A stretch of DNA of 64,000 nucleotides from Paraspadella gotoi (Eukaryota; Chaetognatha). This document shows, in pieces, positions 11,197 through 25,212 of this stretch. The notes under the pieces are model-generated. The model saw nothing but the letters and a program-made list of their open reading frames with translations. It ran no database searches and was not told the DNA's origin. The translations under genes and the position numbers were made by a program. Positions within the stretch are counted from its first letter, which is position 1; the number at the start of each line of letters is the position of its first letter. Where the stretch lies: positions 15,811,103 through 15,875,102 of the forward strand of contig CM119268.1 of the NCBI GenBank assembly GCA_051294375.1, given 5' to 3'.

Positions 11197-11199
<3 letters not shown>

Positions 11200-11879
11200 T
11201 TCCGACGCCCAGTTGTTTACGGTTCAGCTTTCAAAACAAGACAGGGAAGGCGTAGAGGAAGAAGTTAAAACGGACGGGCACGACGACGTAGAAGACGATA
11301 ATATTCGCTTGACGACGACCACGACGAAGACGAACTACGTAGACGACGATGACGATGAACACTCATTAGTGATACATTTTACCTAATCACTTTTTCTCAA
11401 ATTAACGAAAGCTTGGAGTTGCGAAAGCGATACATGCTGATTGAACGATTAATTGGTTGATTAATTAATTGACAATTTCTTATTCGTCAATTTCAAAGTA
11501 TCTACGTCGACTTAGATTAATAAATCATTAACTATTTATTAAATCATTACTATTATTATGGATTAATAAATTATTAACTATTTATTAAATCATTACTATT
11601 ATTATGGATTAAATAAACAGTTTTTTAAGCCGAGAAAAAGTTTCTTCGCTTTTAAAACATTGACCGATGGATTTCAACCGCTTTTATTTTTTGGAAAAAG
11701 CTCAATGGATAGGGATAGGGCATGATACTTAAAAGGTGTATCAGGCTTTTTTAAACTCCTAATAATATTTTTTTGACGTAAACGACGACAATGTGGACGA
11801 TGACGACAACCACGACGACGTTGAAGTAAAAAGAAACGACGAGGAAAGGAAATTCCTTGACTCGGAAATTTATATCGAA

Positions 11880-12137
11880 CGTCATTCGCAGTGGAGCCCC
11901 CGCTCCGCCCCGTTCGCTTCTTTACCCATGGCCGCTTATCTACCGCAAGGAAGCAGCACAATCTGCCCTCGCCGCCTCCGTTCTTTACGCGGTCACGTGC
12001 GCCTTTCTCACCCTCTGCTTGTCGGCTGCCTCGGGCCGGGTGCTTGGCTACCGCACGCTGATTTCTTTATTGCCTCCACCTGAAGAAAGATATTTCTTCG
12101 GCGAAGACATTTTACGGTCTCACGGCAGCGCCATCTG
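11880..12137 (+). CDS. Possible exon of a single-pass membrane protein
   Basis: A frame of ordinary composition contains PWPLIYRKEAAQSALAAS, then a hydrophobic stretch (VLYAVTCAFLTLCLSAASG) that could span a membrane, then GYRTLISLLPPPEERYFFG. It stops at a GT donor (GCCATCTG before GTATCAC) immediately before a (CT)n tract. In copy 1 a run of five C (GAGCCCCCGC) separates it from an upstream acidic frame. In copy 2 (17190-17240) the run has four C, and the acidic frame and this frame are continuous. I read this as a homopolymer error in one copy. The upstream acceptor may be CATTCGCAG at about 11892. Family not recognised. Confidence 0.35.
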
Positions 12138-12142
12138 GTATC

Positions 12143-12156
12143 ACTCTCTCTCTCTC

Positions 12157-12236
<80 letters not shown>

Positions 12237-12250
12237 TCTCCCTCCCTCCC
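12143..12250. repeat. (CT)n microsatellite
   Basis: A nearly pure (CT)n run, paralogous to 17456-17560 in the second tandem copy but different in length. Confidence 0.95.
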
Positions 12251-14470
12251 TCCCTGTCCGCTCCTACCGACTCCCCCAGCCCCCCTGCCCCTGTCTATCA
12301 GGCCGGGCGCAAGATTTTTTACGATGTTCCTCTTTTGAGCCTCTGAGGTTTCGAGAGTGAATCCCAGAGGTCGTTAGGAGGCTTTTGTTTTTCAAGAAGA
12401 GGGGGTAAGGGAGCTGTTGACGGTTGTGGATGTAAGCAGTGGCCGCGTGAGACATCGCTTTTATCCAACGTCCATGGCCACAGGGCAAACAGATCCCTTT
12501 ATTTCCGTTGCAATTATAATTTCTTCCCTCTCCAAAAAAAAAAAAAAGAAGAAAAAAAAAAAGGGAGAATTGTCCAACGTATTTGTTTCGTAACTTATAT
12601 CATTATTTTATAATGAACTCTTCATCACTCTTTTGAACTTTATATTTCGATTTATGATATTTTTAATAATGTATTAGTGCAATAGGCCCTTAGTGACATA
12701 TCGCCTGACATATTTCTTCCCCTTCTTTTCCAAAACCCCTTCGATCGAGATTGAGATCCCTTCGACAACAAAAGTCCTAAATCCTAACTTCGATACTTCA
12801 GAGCCCGAAAGGTCTAAGCCCATTTCCATTTTACGTTCTCGAAAAAAAAAGATTCGAAACTTGAAGACCAGCTCCGCCCTCTCGCCTCTTCTCGCACCGC
12901 GAATTTTCTCCGAAACGACCGCGCAATATTAGTCAATTTCATTCCCCATTGAAAATAAAGGTAAAAAGAGAAAAAGAGGAAACTTCTAACGTTTAAAAAC
13001 TAATGTCATTGTTTAATGTTTTCGAAACATAAATCGCTCGACGAGGTCATAACTCTGAAAACGGCATCTTTCGCTGACTTGTATTTTTTTTTCTTTCTCG
13101 ACCGCTCGAGTTTTTTTTTTTTTTCTTTTTTATTAAAATCGTTGATACGATAAGACAAACGAAAAAACAGTTTTTACCTTCGATGTTTTATTGTTGAAAA
13201 AGAGTCTTTTCCTGTCTTTGCTTTTTCTTCCTCCTCCTCCTCCTCTTCCTCCTCCTCCTCCTCTCATCGTTCGCTTTTACCCGGGCTCCCTTCACCCCTC
13301 ACCGTGTCGTGAACTGAATGACTTTCTCAGACTCGTCACTTCTGACACCCTTACTCCTCGGCTTTCACTGCCCAACTTCCAACTCGTCAACCTCTTTAAA
13401 AACCCAATCATTTTTGAACGACGCTCGTCTCATTCCTTGTCACTCCTCGGTCTTCTCTGTTATCTCCTTAACCCTTCACATCTTCACTCCTCACATCTCA
13501 CTCGATTTAATCTAATTTAATAGTATAATAATTTAATAATATAATTATCTGTCACCTCAACCTCACTACCACATGCCCTTTTTCTCCTACACCCTTTTAC
13601 CGGAGCAGATCCCTTTTAAAATCATTCAACCCCCCCCCCTGTGCCCAGTACCCACCCCTCTCTTTTACGTCTCCTCATTCATCATTTCTTCCCCCTTTTC
13701 CTTCACCTCGGGTTTGCGCCTTCGACTCAAGATCGTTTCACTTCGAAGACCATTGTGAAAAAAAAAATTATGAAAGAGAATAGAAAATATCCTAGGAAAG
13801 ATAATTCAGTAGGAGAACCGAGAAAAGGGATCAGTAAAAAAGAAAAGATCCCGGAAAAAAGTTTTAAATATATTTTCAAAAAAGATAGTAGAGAAAAGAA
13901 AAGTAAAGGAAAAGAATACTAAACGCCAACGTCATTAATCGAGATATATATTCATCAGCGGGAGAAGAGGAAAGGAAGACCAGCTGCGTATTGAGTCTTA
14001 AAATTATTGACATGATTCAATCGTAAGCCATAAGAGATAAATGTATAATATATAAATAATATATATACATTATATTATATACATTACACGCCATTCATAA
14101 CGACAAATTCATCAGTTAGACTTAATTCGTTTCATTTTTTTTTTTGTGAGCGCTTTGTTGCATTCTTCTCCACATCATCGTTGTTATTGCTTCAGGTTAA
14201 AAGACTTCTCGAATCGTTAAATTTTCTCATCTCACGATTCAACCCGAGACAACGTAACCTCTTCCGACAATTGTTTTCGATTTGAAGACGCCTTCCAAAC
14301 TCTTTTTCCGCCTTCGAAGTTCTTTTGTTTGGATTTGGAAGGCGCCTTCAGAAGTCGTTCTCCCTCTTCGATCGAATCTTTCGATCTTCCCCTTTCACCG
14401 ACCGATCGTCAATGCCTGTCAGACTCATCGTTTGTTTTTCTTCCGAGAAAGTTTATGTTATTTTTAAGCG
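12251..14470. other. Non-coding part of duplicated unit B
   Basis: AT-rich DNA with pyrimidine-rich segments, a (CTC)n run at about 13211-13265, and the strings AAGATCCCGG and TATATAATATATATAC. Open frames here (for example 12693-12932) are not preserved in the second copy, so I do not call genes. Confidence 0.5.
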
Positions 14471-14474
14471 GAAA

Positions 14475-14601
<127 letters not shown>

Positions 14602-15428
14602 AGTGAGAAAGAACCCTCCCAAGTTTTGTTTATATTTTCTAAGAATCGATTAAAGTTTTGACTTGTGTGAGAACCTGATCGCTAAGAAGAATAAAAAAAT
14701 ACTTAAAGGAGCGAGGGCGAAAGTCGTATTTTTTTAGGAGGAAGATGACATCAGGACCAGTGGACAATATAATACAAGATAATAGCCAGACCCTGCAACC
14801 TTTCAATCAAAACTTTCTAACAGTCGATATTATAAAATAAACATGCAAAAACGAACGAACTGAACCAAAACAAAACCAATTACAAGAACGATCAACATTG
14901 ATAAAGACGTAAAAATGCATAAAAAAAAATAGAAAAAGAGAAAAATGAGAAAATAAAAAGGTGAAAAACGTTTTGAAAAAGTGCAGAAATGATCTTTATT
15001 ACGAGAAGGGAGGTTATGGGTGGATGGCTCCCTTTGACTCGCCGGGTTGTTGGGAGTGAGCACTCGCATTCTTTCGTTTTAAAAGACGCATCTCAACTCG
15101 TTTTTTCTCCTTTCTCATAACCGCGATCGAAATTGAAATAGCTTCAAATAAAAAAACAAAAAAAAACAAAAAACAATTGCAACATTAAAATAATTTTCTC
15201 AGGTGAAGGAAGTTTCGTGATCCGTGATTCGTGATCCGTCGTTGTATTCGTCGTCGTTGTTCAAATCATTTGAGTTCTCAAAAAGGTAAGCTAAGTAAGT
15301 TTAATTGAGTACGATTCGGTAGACGATTTTAACTCAGCCCTCTATATTTTGTCGCCGATTCAAAATGGAGGTGAATCAACGGCTTTCAACGACACCGCAG
15401 CGTGCGTTCGAAATTAAAAAAAAAAAAA

Positions 15429-15711
15429 NNNNNNNNNNNNNNNNNNNNNNNNNNNNNNNNNNNNNNNNNNNNNNNNNNNNNNNNNNNNNNNNNNNNNNNN
15501 NNNNNNNNNNNNNNNNNNNNNNNNNNNNNNNNNNNNNNNNNNNNNNNNNNNNNNNNNNNNNNNNNNNNNNNNNNNNNNNNNNNNNNNNNNNNNNNNNNNN
15601 NNNNNNNNNNNNNNNNNNNNNNNNNNNNNNNNNNNNNNNNNNNNNNNNNNNNNNNNNNNNNNNNNNNNNNNNNNNNNNNNNNNNNNNNNNNNNNNNNNNN
15701 NNNNNNNNNNN
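15429..15711. other. Assembly gap (283 N)
   Basis: By alignment with copy 2 (about 21200-21415) the missing sequence should be an A-rich run, a short GC-rich segment and a (CT)n tract. Confidence 0.99.
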
Positions 15712-16410
15712 GCCTACGCTATCGGCCGTCTTCACTTCATTCTTATCTCTCACTCTCTCTTTCTCTCTCTCGCTCTTTCCCGACGCATAAAGACGCCGAG
15801 GCTAATTAAGAGGCGGCATAGGAATTTCGCTAATTAGTCCCCCAAAAGAAACAATAAGTGACAGAAATTTGGAGCAAGTGGCGCGTCATCGGTAACGTCA
15901 ACACGTAGTGGTAGTATTTCATACCCACTACTCGTCCGAAATCAGCAGCACCTATGGCGCCAGAGTAGCACGAGCTCCTCCCAACCCAAGTAACTCGGGT
16001 TCGCGCCCTGCTGATTCACACAAGTTAAAAGCGGGACGGACGTCTAACCCACCTGTAGTGTCGGACTACAGCCCATTCCGAATTCGGGACCTTGTGTGCA
16101 ACGACGGTAAACTGCTCGCGGCATCGTTTTCCACAACACTCTTTCATCACCAAAGCCCAACTTTTCCGGCTGAGGCTATCACGCTGAGGGCGAGCGGGTT
16201 CGTCTAATATGTGTGGCGCATCTAAGATGACTTTCTTTTTAAAATCCTGTTTAGAATAACTTGATTGTTTGTCTATTAAATTATTAATTAATACAACTGC
16301 AAAATCTGTTTTACGAGATTTGTATGTTCCGAATAGTTCAATAAGTCACTTCCGTAAACTTGTGTTAAAGACCGTGCAGATTTTGTAACGCCCATCTCTT
16401 AGCAACAATG

Positions 16411-16462
<52 letters not shown>

Positions 16463-17189
16463 CTCTCTCTTCTCTCTTCTCTCTCATCTCTCTCTCTCTC
16501 TCTCTCCTCTCTCCCTTTCTGAAGCCCAGTTGTTTACGGTTCAGCTTTCAAAACAAGACAGGGAAGGGTAGAGGAAGAAGTTAAAACGGACGGGCACGAA
16601 CGACGTAGAAGACGATAATATTCGCTTACGACGACCACGAACGAAGACGAATACGTAGACGACGATGACGATGAACACTCATTAGTGATACATTTTACCT
16701 AATCACTTTTTCTCAAATTAACGAAAGCTTGGAGTTGCGAAGCGATACATGCTGATTGAACGATTAATTGTTGATTAATTAATTGACAATTTCTTATTCG
16801 TCAATTTCAAAGTTTCTACGTGACTTAGATTAATAAATCATTAACTATTTAAAAATCATTACTATTATTATGGATTAATAAATTATTAACTATTTATTAA
16901 ATCATTACTATTATTTATGGATTAAATAAACAGTTTTTAAGCCGAGAAAAAGTTTCTTCGCTTTTAAAACATTGACCGATGGATTTCAACCGCTTTTATT
17001 TTTTGGAAAAAAGCTCAATGGATAGGGATAGGGCATGATACTTAAAAGGTGTATCAGGCCTTTTTTAAACTCCTAATAATATTTTTTTTGACGTAAACGA
17101 CGCAATGTGGACGATGACGACAACCACGACGACGTTGAAGTAAAAAGAAACGACGAGGAAAGGAAATTCTTTGACTCGGAAATTTATAT

Positions 17190-17450
17190 CGAACGTCATT
17201 CGCAGTGGAGCCCCGCTCCGCCCCGTTCGCTTCTTTACCCATGGCCGCTTATCTACCGCAAGGAAGCAGCACAATCTGCCCTCGCCGCCTCCCGTTCTTT
17301 AGCCGGTCACGTGCGCCTTTCTCACCCTCTGCTTGTCGGCTGCCTCGGGCCGGGTGCTTGGCTACCGCACGCTGATTTCTTTATTGCCTCCACCTGAAGA
17401 AAGATATTTCTTCGGCGAAGACATTTTACGGTCTCACGGCGCGCCATCTG
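17190..17450 (+). pseudogene. Duplicate of the possible membrane-protein exon, frame broken
   Basis: It matches 11880-12137. The start is in frame with the upstream acidic segment (ERHSQWSPAPPRSLLYPWP), but GCCTCCCGTTCTTTAGCC replaces GCCTCCGTTCTTTACGC and shifts the membrane-spanning part out of frame. It is either a decayed duplicate or a sequence error. Confidence 0.35.
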
Positions 17451-17453
17451 GTA

Positions 17454-17546
<93 letters not shown>

Positions 17547-19730
17547 TCTCCCTCCCTCCCTCCCTGTCCGCTCCTACCCGACTCCCCCAGCCCCCCTGCC
17601 CCTGTCTATCAGGCCGGGCGAAGATTTTTTACGATGTTCCTCTTTTGAGCCTCTGAGGTTTCGAGAGGAATCCCAGAGGTCGGTTAGGAGGCTTTTGTTT
17701 TTCAAAAGAGGGGGTAAGGGAGCTGTTGACGGTTGTGGATGTAAGCAGTGGCCGCGTGGACATCGCTTTTATCAAACGTCCATGGCCACAGGGCAAACAG
17801 ATCCCTTTATTTCCGTTGCAATTATAATTTTCCCTCTCCAAAAAAAAAAAAAAGAAGAAAAAAAAAAAAGGGAGAATTGTCCAACGTATTTGTTCGTAAC
17901 TTTATTTTATTTTATAATGAACTCTTCATTCACTCTTTTGAACTTTATATTTCGATTTATGATATTTTTAATAATGTATTAGTGCAATAGGCCCTTAGTG
18001 AATATCGCCTGACATATTTCTTCCCCTTCTTTTCCAAAACCCCTTCGATCGAGATTGAGATCCCTTCGACAACAAAAGTCCTAAATCCTACTTCGATACT
18101 CAGAGCCCGAAAGGTCTAAGCCCATTTCCATTTTACGTTCTCGAAAAAAAAGATTCGAAACTGAAGACCAGCTCCGCCCTCTCGCCTCTTCTCGCACCGC
18201 GAATTTTCTCCGAAACGACCGCGCAATATTAGTCAATTTCTTCCCATTGAAAATAAAGGTAAAAAGAGAAAAAGAGGAACTTCTAACGTTTAAAAACTAA
18301 TGTCATTGTTTTAATGTTTCGAAACATAAATCGCTCGACGAGGTCATAACTCTGAAAACGGCATCTTTTCGCTGACTTGAATTTTTTTTTTCTTTTCGAC
18401 CGCTCGATTTTTTTTTTTTTCTTTTTTATTAAAATCGTTGATACAATAAGACAAACGAAAAACAGTTTTTACCTTCGATGTTTTATTGTTTGAAAAAGAG
18501 TCTTTTCCTGTCTTTGCTTTTTTCTCCTCCTCCTCCTCCTCTTCCTCCTCCTCCTCCTCTCATCGTTCGCTTTTTACCCGGGCTCCTTACCCTCACCGTG
18601 TCCGTGAACTGAATGACTTTCTAGACTCGTCACTTCTGACACCCTTACTCCTCGGCTTTCACTGCCAACTTCCAACTCGTCACCTCTTTAAAACCCAATC
18701 ATTTTTGAACGACGCTCGTCTCATTCCTTGTCACTCTCGGTCTTCTCTGTTATCTCCTTAACCCTTCACATCTCACTCCTCACATCCACTCGATTTAATC
18801 TAATTATATAGTATAATATTATAATATAATTATCTGTCACCTCAACCTCACTACACATGCCTTTTTCTTCCTACACCCTCTTTACCGGAGCAGATCCATT
18901 TAAATCATTCAAACCCCCCCCCCCTGTGCCCAGTACCACCCCTCTCTTTTACGTCTCCTCATTCATCATTTCTTCCCCTTTTCCTTCACCTCGGGTTTGC
19001 GCCTTCGACTCAAGATCGTTTCACTTCGAAGACATTGTGAAAAAAAAAATTATGAAAGAGAATAGAAAATATCCTAGGAAAGATAATCAGTAAGAGAACC
19101 GAGAAAAGGATCAGTAAAAAGAAAAGATCCCGGAAAAATTTTTAAAAAAAGATAGTAGAGAAAAGAAAAGTAAGGAAAAGAATACTAAACGCAAACGTCA
19201 TTAATCGAGATATATATTCATCAGCGGGAGAAGAGGAAAGGAGACCAGCTGCGTATTGAGTCTTAAAATTATTGACATGATTCAATCGTAAGCCATAAGA
19301 GATAAATGTATAATATATAAATAATATATATACATTATATTTATTACATTACACGCCATTCATAACGACAAATTCATCAGTTGACTTAATTCGTTTCATT
19401 TTTTTTTGAGCGCTTTGTTGCATTCTTCTCCACATCATCGTTGTTATTGCTTCAGGTTAAAGACTTCTCGAATCGTTAAATTTTCTCATCTCACGATTCA
19501 ACCCGAGACAACGTAACCTCTTCCGACAATTGTTTTCGATTTGAAGACGCTTCCAAACTCTTTTTCCGCCTTCGAAGTTCTTTTTGTTGGATTTGAAGGC
19601 GCCTTCAGAAGTCGTCTCCCTCTCGATCGAATCTTTCGATCTTCCCCTTTCACCGACCGATCGTCAATGCCTGTCAGACTCATCGTTTGTTTTTTCTTCC
19701 GAGAAAGTTTATGTTATTTTTAGCGGAAAA

Positions 19731-19793
<63 letters not shown>

Positions 19794-19967
19794 GAGAAGG
19801 AGAGAGGAGAGAGAGATAAAGTGAGAAAGAACCTCCAGTTTGTTTATATTTTCTAAGAATCGATTAAAGTTTTGACTTGTGTGAACCTGATCGCTAAAAG
19901 AATAAAAAATACTTAAGGACGAGGCGAAAGTCTATTTTTTAGGAGGAAGATGACATCAGGACCAGTG

Positions 19968-20539
19968 TAGAGCCAAACTTCGTCAATGGGTGGGTCAGAA
20001 GTTTGATTTGGGAACTTTCCAAATAAACTTCATACATTTCTGAGAAACTTTCAATGGAAGAATTTTCTAAAATGGCTAGAAGCATTAGTAATTATTTTTT
20101 AATATTATTTATAGATAGGAATGTCAAAAATTTTTTGAATTTTTATTTTTAAAAGCGGATTCAAATAGCTATGAAAATTATCTAACAAAAGTATATTTTT
20201 TTTCTTCAATATTTTGATGTAAGTGGGTAAAATTGAGAAAACTTAAAAAATCTCATCATCATCATCATCCGATGATTTTAGCGTTTTACTATTTTAGTAA
20301 TAAAACATCAAATTAAAATTGTAATATATTTTTGCTTACTTTTTAAGCTCTATCAGAATCATTAAAAAACTTAAAATATCAAAAAAAAAATTTTTAACAT
20401 TATATAGCAATTAATAATATTAATTAGCGAATTACTCATGGTTCGTAACATTTTTGCAAAAATATTTAACACAATAATTAATACCAATAATGGATTAGTT
20501 AATGCTGTTCCATTATAATTTGAATTTGTCGGGTACGCT
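19968..20539. mobile_element. 572-bp MITE-like insertion with 7-bp target-site duplication
   Basis: Copy 1 reads GACCAGTGGAC at the matching site. Copy 2 has ACCAGTG at 19961-19967, then 572 extra bases, then ACCAGTG again at 20540-20546. The insert has no coding capacity. It shares, in order, the landmarks of the foldback arm at 1-660: GGGTCA near the start, a (TCATCA)n run, TTAAGCTCTATCAGAATC and TAACATTATATAG. It is therefore a diverged short member of the same family. The ends (TAGAGCC and GTACGCT) show no convincing inverted repeat. The superfamily is not assigned. Confidence 0.6.
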
Positions 20540-21333
20540 ACCAGTGGACCTATAATACAAGAATAATAGCCAGACCCTGCAACCTTTCAATCAAACTTTC
20601 TAACAGTCGATATTTATAAATAAACATGCAAAAACGAACGAACTGAACCAAAACAAAAACCAATTACAAGAACGATTAACATTGATAAAGACGTAAAAAT
20701 GCATAAAAAAAAAATAGAAAAAAGAAAAATGAGAAAATAAAAGTGAAAAACGTTTTTGAAAAAGTGCAGAAATGATCTTTATTACGAGAAGGGAGGTTAT
20801 GGGTGGATGGCTCCTTTGACTCGCCGGGTTGTTGGGATGAGCACTCGCATTCTTTCGTTTTAAAAGACGCATCTCAAACTCGTTTTTCTCCTTTCTCATA
20901 ACCGCGATCGAAATTGAAATAGCTTTCAAATAAAAACAAAAAAAAACAAAAAAAACAATTGCAACATTAAAATAATTTTCTCAGGTGAAGGAAGTTTCGT
21001 GATCCGTGATTCGTGATCCGTCGTTGGATTCGTCGTCGTTGTTCATCATTTGAGTTCTCAAAAAGGTAAAGCTAAGTAAGTTTAATTGAGTACGATTCGG
21101 TAGACGATTTTAACTCAGCCCTCTATATTTTGTCGCCGATTCAAAATGGAGGTGAATAACGGCTTTCAACGACACCGCAGCGGGCGTTTCAAATTAAAAA
21201 AAAAAAAACAAACAAAAATAAAGATCAAAAAAAACTAAAGAAAAAAGAGAATAAATCGAAGCGCCAATCAGGCCAACCGCGGTAATTTCGACGCAACCGC
21301 GCCGCTTGTCTCAATTCCTCCTCCCTTCCACCC

Positions 21334-21378
<45 letters not shown>

Positions 21379-21556
21379 TCCCCTTCCCCACCCAGCGCCC
21401 ACACTCCCGCCCCGCCTACGCTATCGGCCGTCTTCACTTCATTCTTATCTCTCACTCTCTCTTTCTCTCTCTCGCTCTTTCCGACGCATAAAGACGCCGA
21501 GGCTAATTAAGAGGCGGCATAGGAATTTCGCTAATTAGTCCCCCAAAAAGAAACAG

Positions 21557-21572
21557 AAGGAACGAAGATAGC

Positions 21573-21631
<59 letters not shown>

Positions 21632-23640
21632 GAGAGAGAGAGAGTGNNNNNNNNNNNNNNNNNNNNNNNNNAGAGAGAGAGAGAGGAGAGTTGATAATTG
21701 GCTCTTCTCCTTCATATCCCCCAGAGAGAGAGAGAGAGAGAGTCGCTATCGTCTTGCGGTGGTTGGAACCGCGGGATCTTTTAGTCTTAGATTTCAATTC
21801 GTTGTTCTTTTTTTTTTACTATTTTTTTCTTTTTTTCCCTCTGACGTTCGTGGTGATCGGAGTTGACGCATCGAGGCTGAAATGTTAAGCGTTGAAATGA
21901 AGGGGTTTTTTTTTGACAATGTGGTGTCTCGTTTCGGTCGGTGGAAGATGGAAGATAGAAACGATACCTAAAAGTTACATTTCAGTGGATTCAAGACGTC
22001 TGATGCTACACACTTTATTCGGTTAGTTTGATGGAAAGGTCTTTACTGGCGGGGTTTTTGACGTGGTCGACGTGGCTGCGTGGACGACTTTCGTTGCGCC
22101 ATCAAGCGAACGAAATTATCTTTTTTTTTTGGCGGGTATTGGATTTTAATTCTGCGACGAAAACAAAAGTCACTTAAACTATTGAATTTTAAAAGTTATA
22201 ATGTTTAAATATAAAAGTTTTTCGATATTCATTGAATTTTTTATTTTCTGAAACACCAAATTTTCGAGTCCGCTTGCCAACCAGCTTTGTCGCTTTATTC
22301 TATATACATTATACATACATCTCTATCTTAACAAATCTAAACTAATCTAATTCACTTCCATCTCCCTTAAAAAAAAGTTCATCGCACAAGTTATGTTTTG
22401 CTTCCCTTTTGTTTCATAGTTCGTTTTTATCGTCGTCGTCGTCGTCGTCGCCATTTTAATTAACGTCATTTGAGTTTTCAATTTCATCTTCTCTTTTCTC
22501 TTTTCTCTTTTCTCGAACAAATGACGATCGCACTTCTCTTCTCGTCTGTCTTATCGTCGTTATCATCGTCGTCGACGACGCCCGTATCGTCAACGTCACA
22601 TCGACAGCTATCAGCTTTTTTCGAAAAAGCTATCGTATCTATTATCTAATGTCGCATTTTCTCTTCTCACGCGACGATATAACGGATACGCTTGACGTCG
22701 TTGTCGTTGTCGGGAAAAAATGATAATCTTCATTGTCATTACTGTCATCGTCGTTGTCGATTAAGTCGTTGTTGTAGTCCTTTGTCTCGTCATTTTTTTC
22801 TTCAACAACTTAGCTATCCTCGTCGTTAAATCCCAGAATATTCACCTAAATTCTGTTCAAAACGTCGTTTTTCGGTCATTATCAATGAGCAAATGTCGTC
22901 TTTTCGTTTTTTCTTGGGCCACTTTCGTCTCCTTTCTATTGGCTAACCTAAACCCATTTGTTTTCAGTNNNNNNNNNNNNNNNNNNNNNNNNNGTCGTCG
23001 TCGTCGTCATCCTCGTCGTCGTCGTCGTCGTCGAAGTCATCATCATCGACGTCCTCGTTGTCTCCCACGTCGTCCTCTTCCACGGCGGGAAAAGCGCCCC
23101 GCGGCGGCAAAAGATCCGCGGCGCTGGCGTATTTTTATTAGAGATATTTCCACAGAAATAAAGTAGGTGGNNNNNNNNNNNNNNNNNNNNNNNNNNNNNN
23201 NNNNNNNNNNNNNNNNNNNNNNNNNNNNNNNNNNNNNNNNNNNNNNNNNNNNNNNNNNNNNNNNNNNNNNNNNNNNNNNNNNNNNNNNNNNNNNNNNNNN
23301 NNNNNNNNNNNNNNNNNNNNNNNNNNNNNNNNNNNNNNNNNNNNNNNNNNNNNNNNNNNNNNNNNNNNNNNNNNNNNNNNNNNNNNNNNNNNNNNNNNNN
23401 NNNNNNNNNNNNNNNNNNNNNNNNNNNNNNNNNNNNNNNNNNNNNNNNNNNNNNNNNNNNNNNNNNNNNNNNNNNNNNNNNNNNNNNNCTCTTGCTCAGA
23501 TCAAGCTTGCCAAGCTACTTTTAGAAGACGATTATCGGTCTAATTTTAGTAATTTAAAATAAACGTTTTTAATAATAGATTATATTTAGGTAATTTTACA
23601 AACGTTAATGAGATAAGTTTTCCTCTTTTCATTAAGTTTT
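21557..23640. other. Non-coding stretch with (GA)n, (GTC)n and two gaps
   Basis: GA tracts at 21570-21750 with a 25-N gap (21647-21671), scattered GTC/TCG runs at 22430-22800 and 22994-23040, a 25-N gap at 22969-22993 and a 318-N gap at 23171-23488. No supported exon. Confidence 0.5.
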
Positions 23641-25176
23641 CTTCCTCTTTGCTTCCTCATAAACGTCTTTTTTCCTCCTTTTCTCTAACATCTCGCCTGG
23701 ATACCAATCCGATTACTCATTCCTCTTCTTTTTCTTTTTCTTTTTCTTCCCACCTTCCTCCTTCCTCCTTCCCCCAGCCTCGCTTTTCTTCTCTTAATAT
23801 TTTTTTCCCACCCCCCTCCTCCTCCCTTTCTCCCTGCCTCCCACCTGCCTTCCTTTCCTCCCTTCCTCCATTCCTTTCCTTTCCTTGATAACGATGTTGT
23901 CTTTTCCCGATTTTCGCCGCGAGAGACTTAATACGGTTCTCGCTGTCGTCTTCACCGCTGTCGCTCTTCTTCGGCGTCTATTCTAATTTAGCTCATTACT
24001 TTTTTTTGTCGTGTTTTTTAAACTTGATTGTTATTATCTTTATCATCGTGAACGATTACATTAAATAAAATTACATTATATTATAATAAACAGCNNNNNN
24101 NNNNNNNNNNNNNNNNNNNNNNNNNNNNNNNNNNNNNNNNNNNNNNNNNNNNNNNNNNNNNNNNNNNNNNNNNNNNNNNNNNNNNNNNNNNNNNNNNNNN
24201 NNNNNNNNNNNNNNNNNNNNNNNNNNNNNNNNNNNNNNNNNNNNNNNNNNNNNNNNNNNNNNNNNNNNNNNNNNNNTCTCTCATTTATCCTCAACTTTCA
24301 CATAAAATTTTTACCTAATTCCTCTTCCTTCATATCCATTTTCCGCTCTGTGGGAGATCAGAGTTTTATTTTATTTTCCTTTGTCGATGTCTTNNNNNNN
24401 NNNNNNNNNNNNNNNNNNNNNNNNNNNNNNNNNNNNNNNNNNNNNNNNNNNNNNNNNNNNNNNNNNNNNNNNNNNNNNNNNNNNNNNNNNNNNNNNNNNN
24501 NNNNNNNNNNNNNNNNNNNNNNNNNNNNNNNNNNNNNNNNNNNNNNNNNNNNNNNNNNNNNNNNNNNNNNNNNNNNNNNNNNNNNNNNNNNNNNNNNNNN
24601 NNNNNNNNNNNNNNNNNNNNNNNNNNNNNNNNNNNNNNNNNNNNNNNNNNNNNNNNNNNNNNNNNNNNNNNNNNNNNNNNNNGAAAAAAAAACCTTTCGT
24701 TTCTGGTTTTGGTTTCTCTTCTTGCGTGAAGATAAGACTTAAGGGAAAGATAAGACTTAGGGGGCAGAATCGATTCCACTTTTGTTTTTAATGGTTATTT
24801 CCCCTTTTTTAAAAAAATAATCCGCAAGAGGGAGAATTGGTGAAGCGTCGCGTTTTTCGTAATTTCCTTACGCTTACAAAAACAACAAATATTTTTAAAT
24901 CTTAAACTATTCAATGAACGTAAAATTTTTTTTAGATTACAGATGGTTTTATATTATATTCTGTCTTTCTACACTAATCCATATTATTTGTATTATTTTT
25001 CACTTAATATTTCCCTCTCTCTTTCTCCTCTTTTAATACCTTAACCTCCTTTTCTTCCTCTTCCTCCCTTCTCGTCTCCTCCCGTCTTTCTCTCGTTTCC
25101 GAAAAAATATCTCTCTTCTTTTTCGGTCCACAATTCTTCCTCCTTATCAGTCTTTACAGTTAATGATCACCGCCCT

Positions 25177-25212
<36 letters not shown>

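Larger units (their letters stand above)
15854..21556. repeat. Tandem duplication B, copy 2 with an extra insertion
   Basis: It follows copy 1 head-to-tail. Differences are mostly single-base indels in homopolymers and dinucleotide runs, plus a 572-bp insertion at 19968-20539. All copy 1 landmarks occur in order: the tRNA-like hairpin, the membrane-protein frame at 17190-17455, the (CTC)n run at about 18524, the (GA)n run at 19733 and the CAAAATGGAGGTG segment at about 21141. Confidence 0.85.

Noticed and set aside
12693-12932. An 79-codon open frame of ordinary composition in duplication unit B
   Set aside because: The frame is not maintained in the second copy (about 18000-18235) and has no recognisable features.
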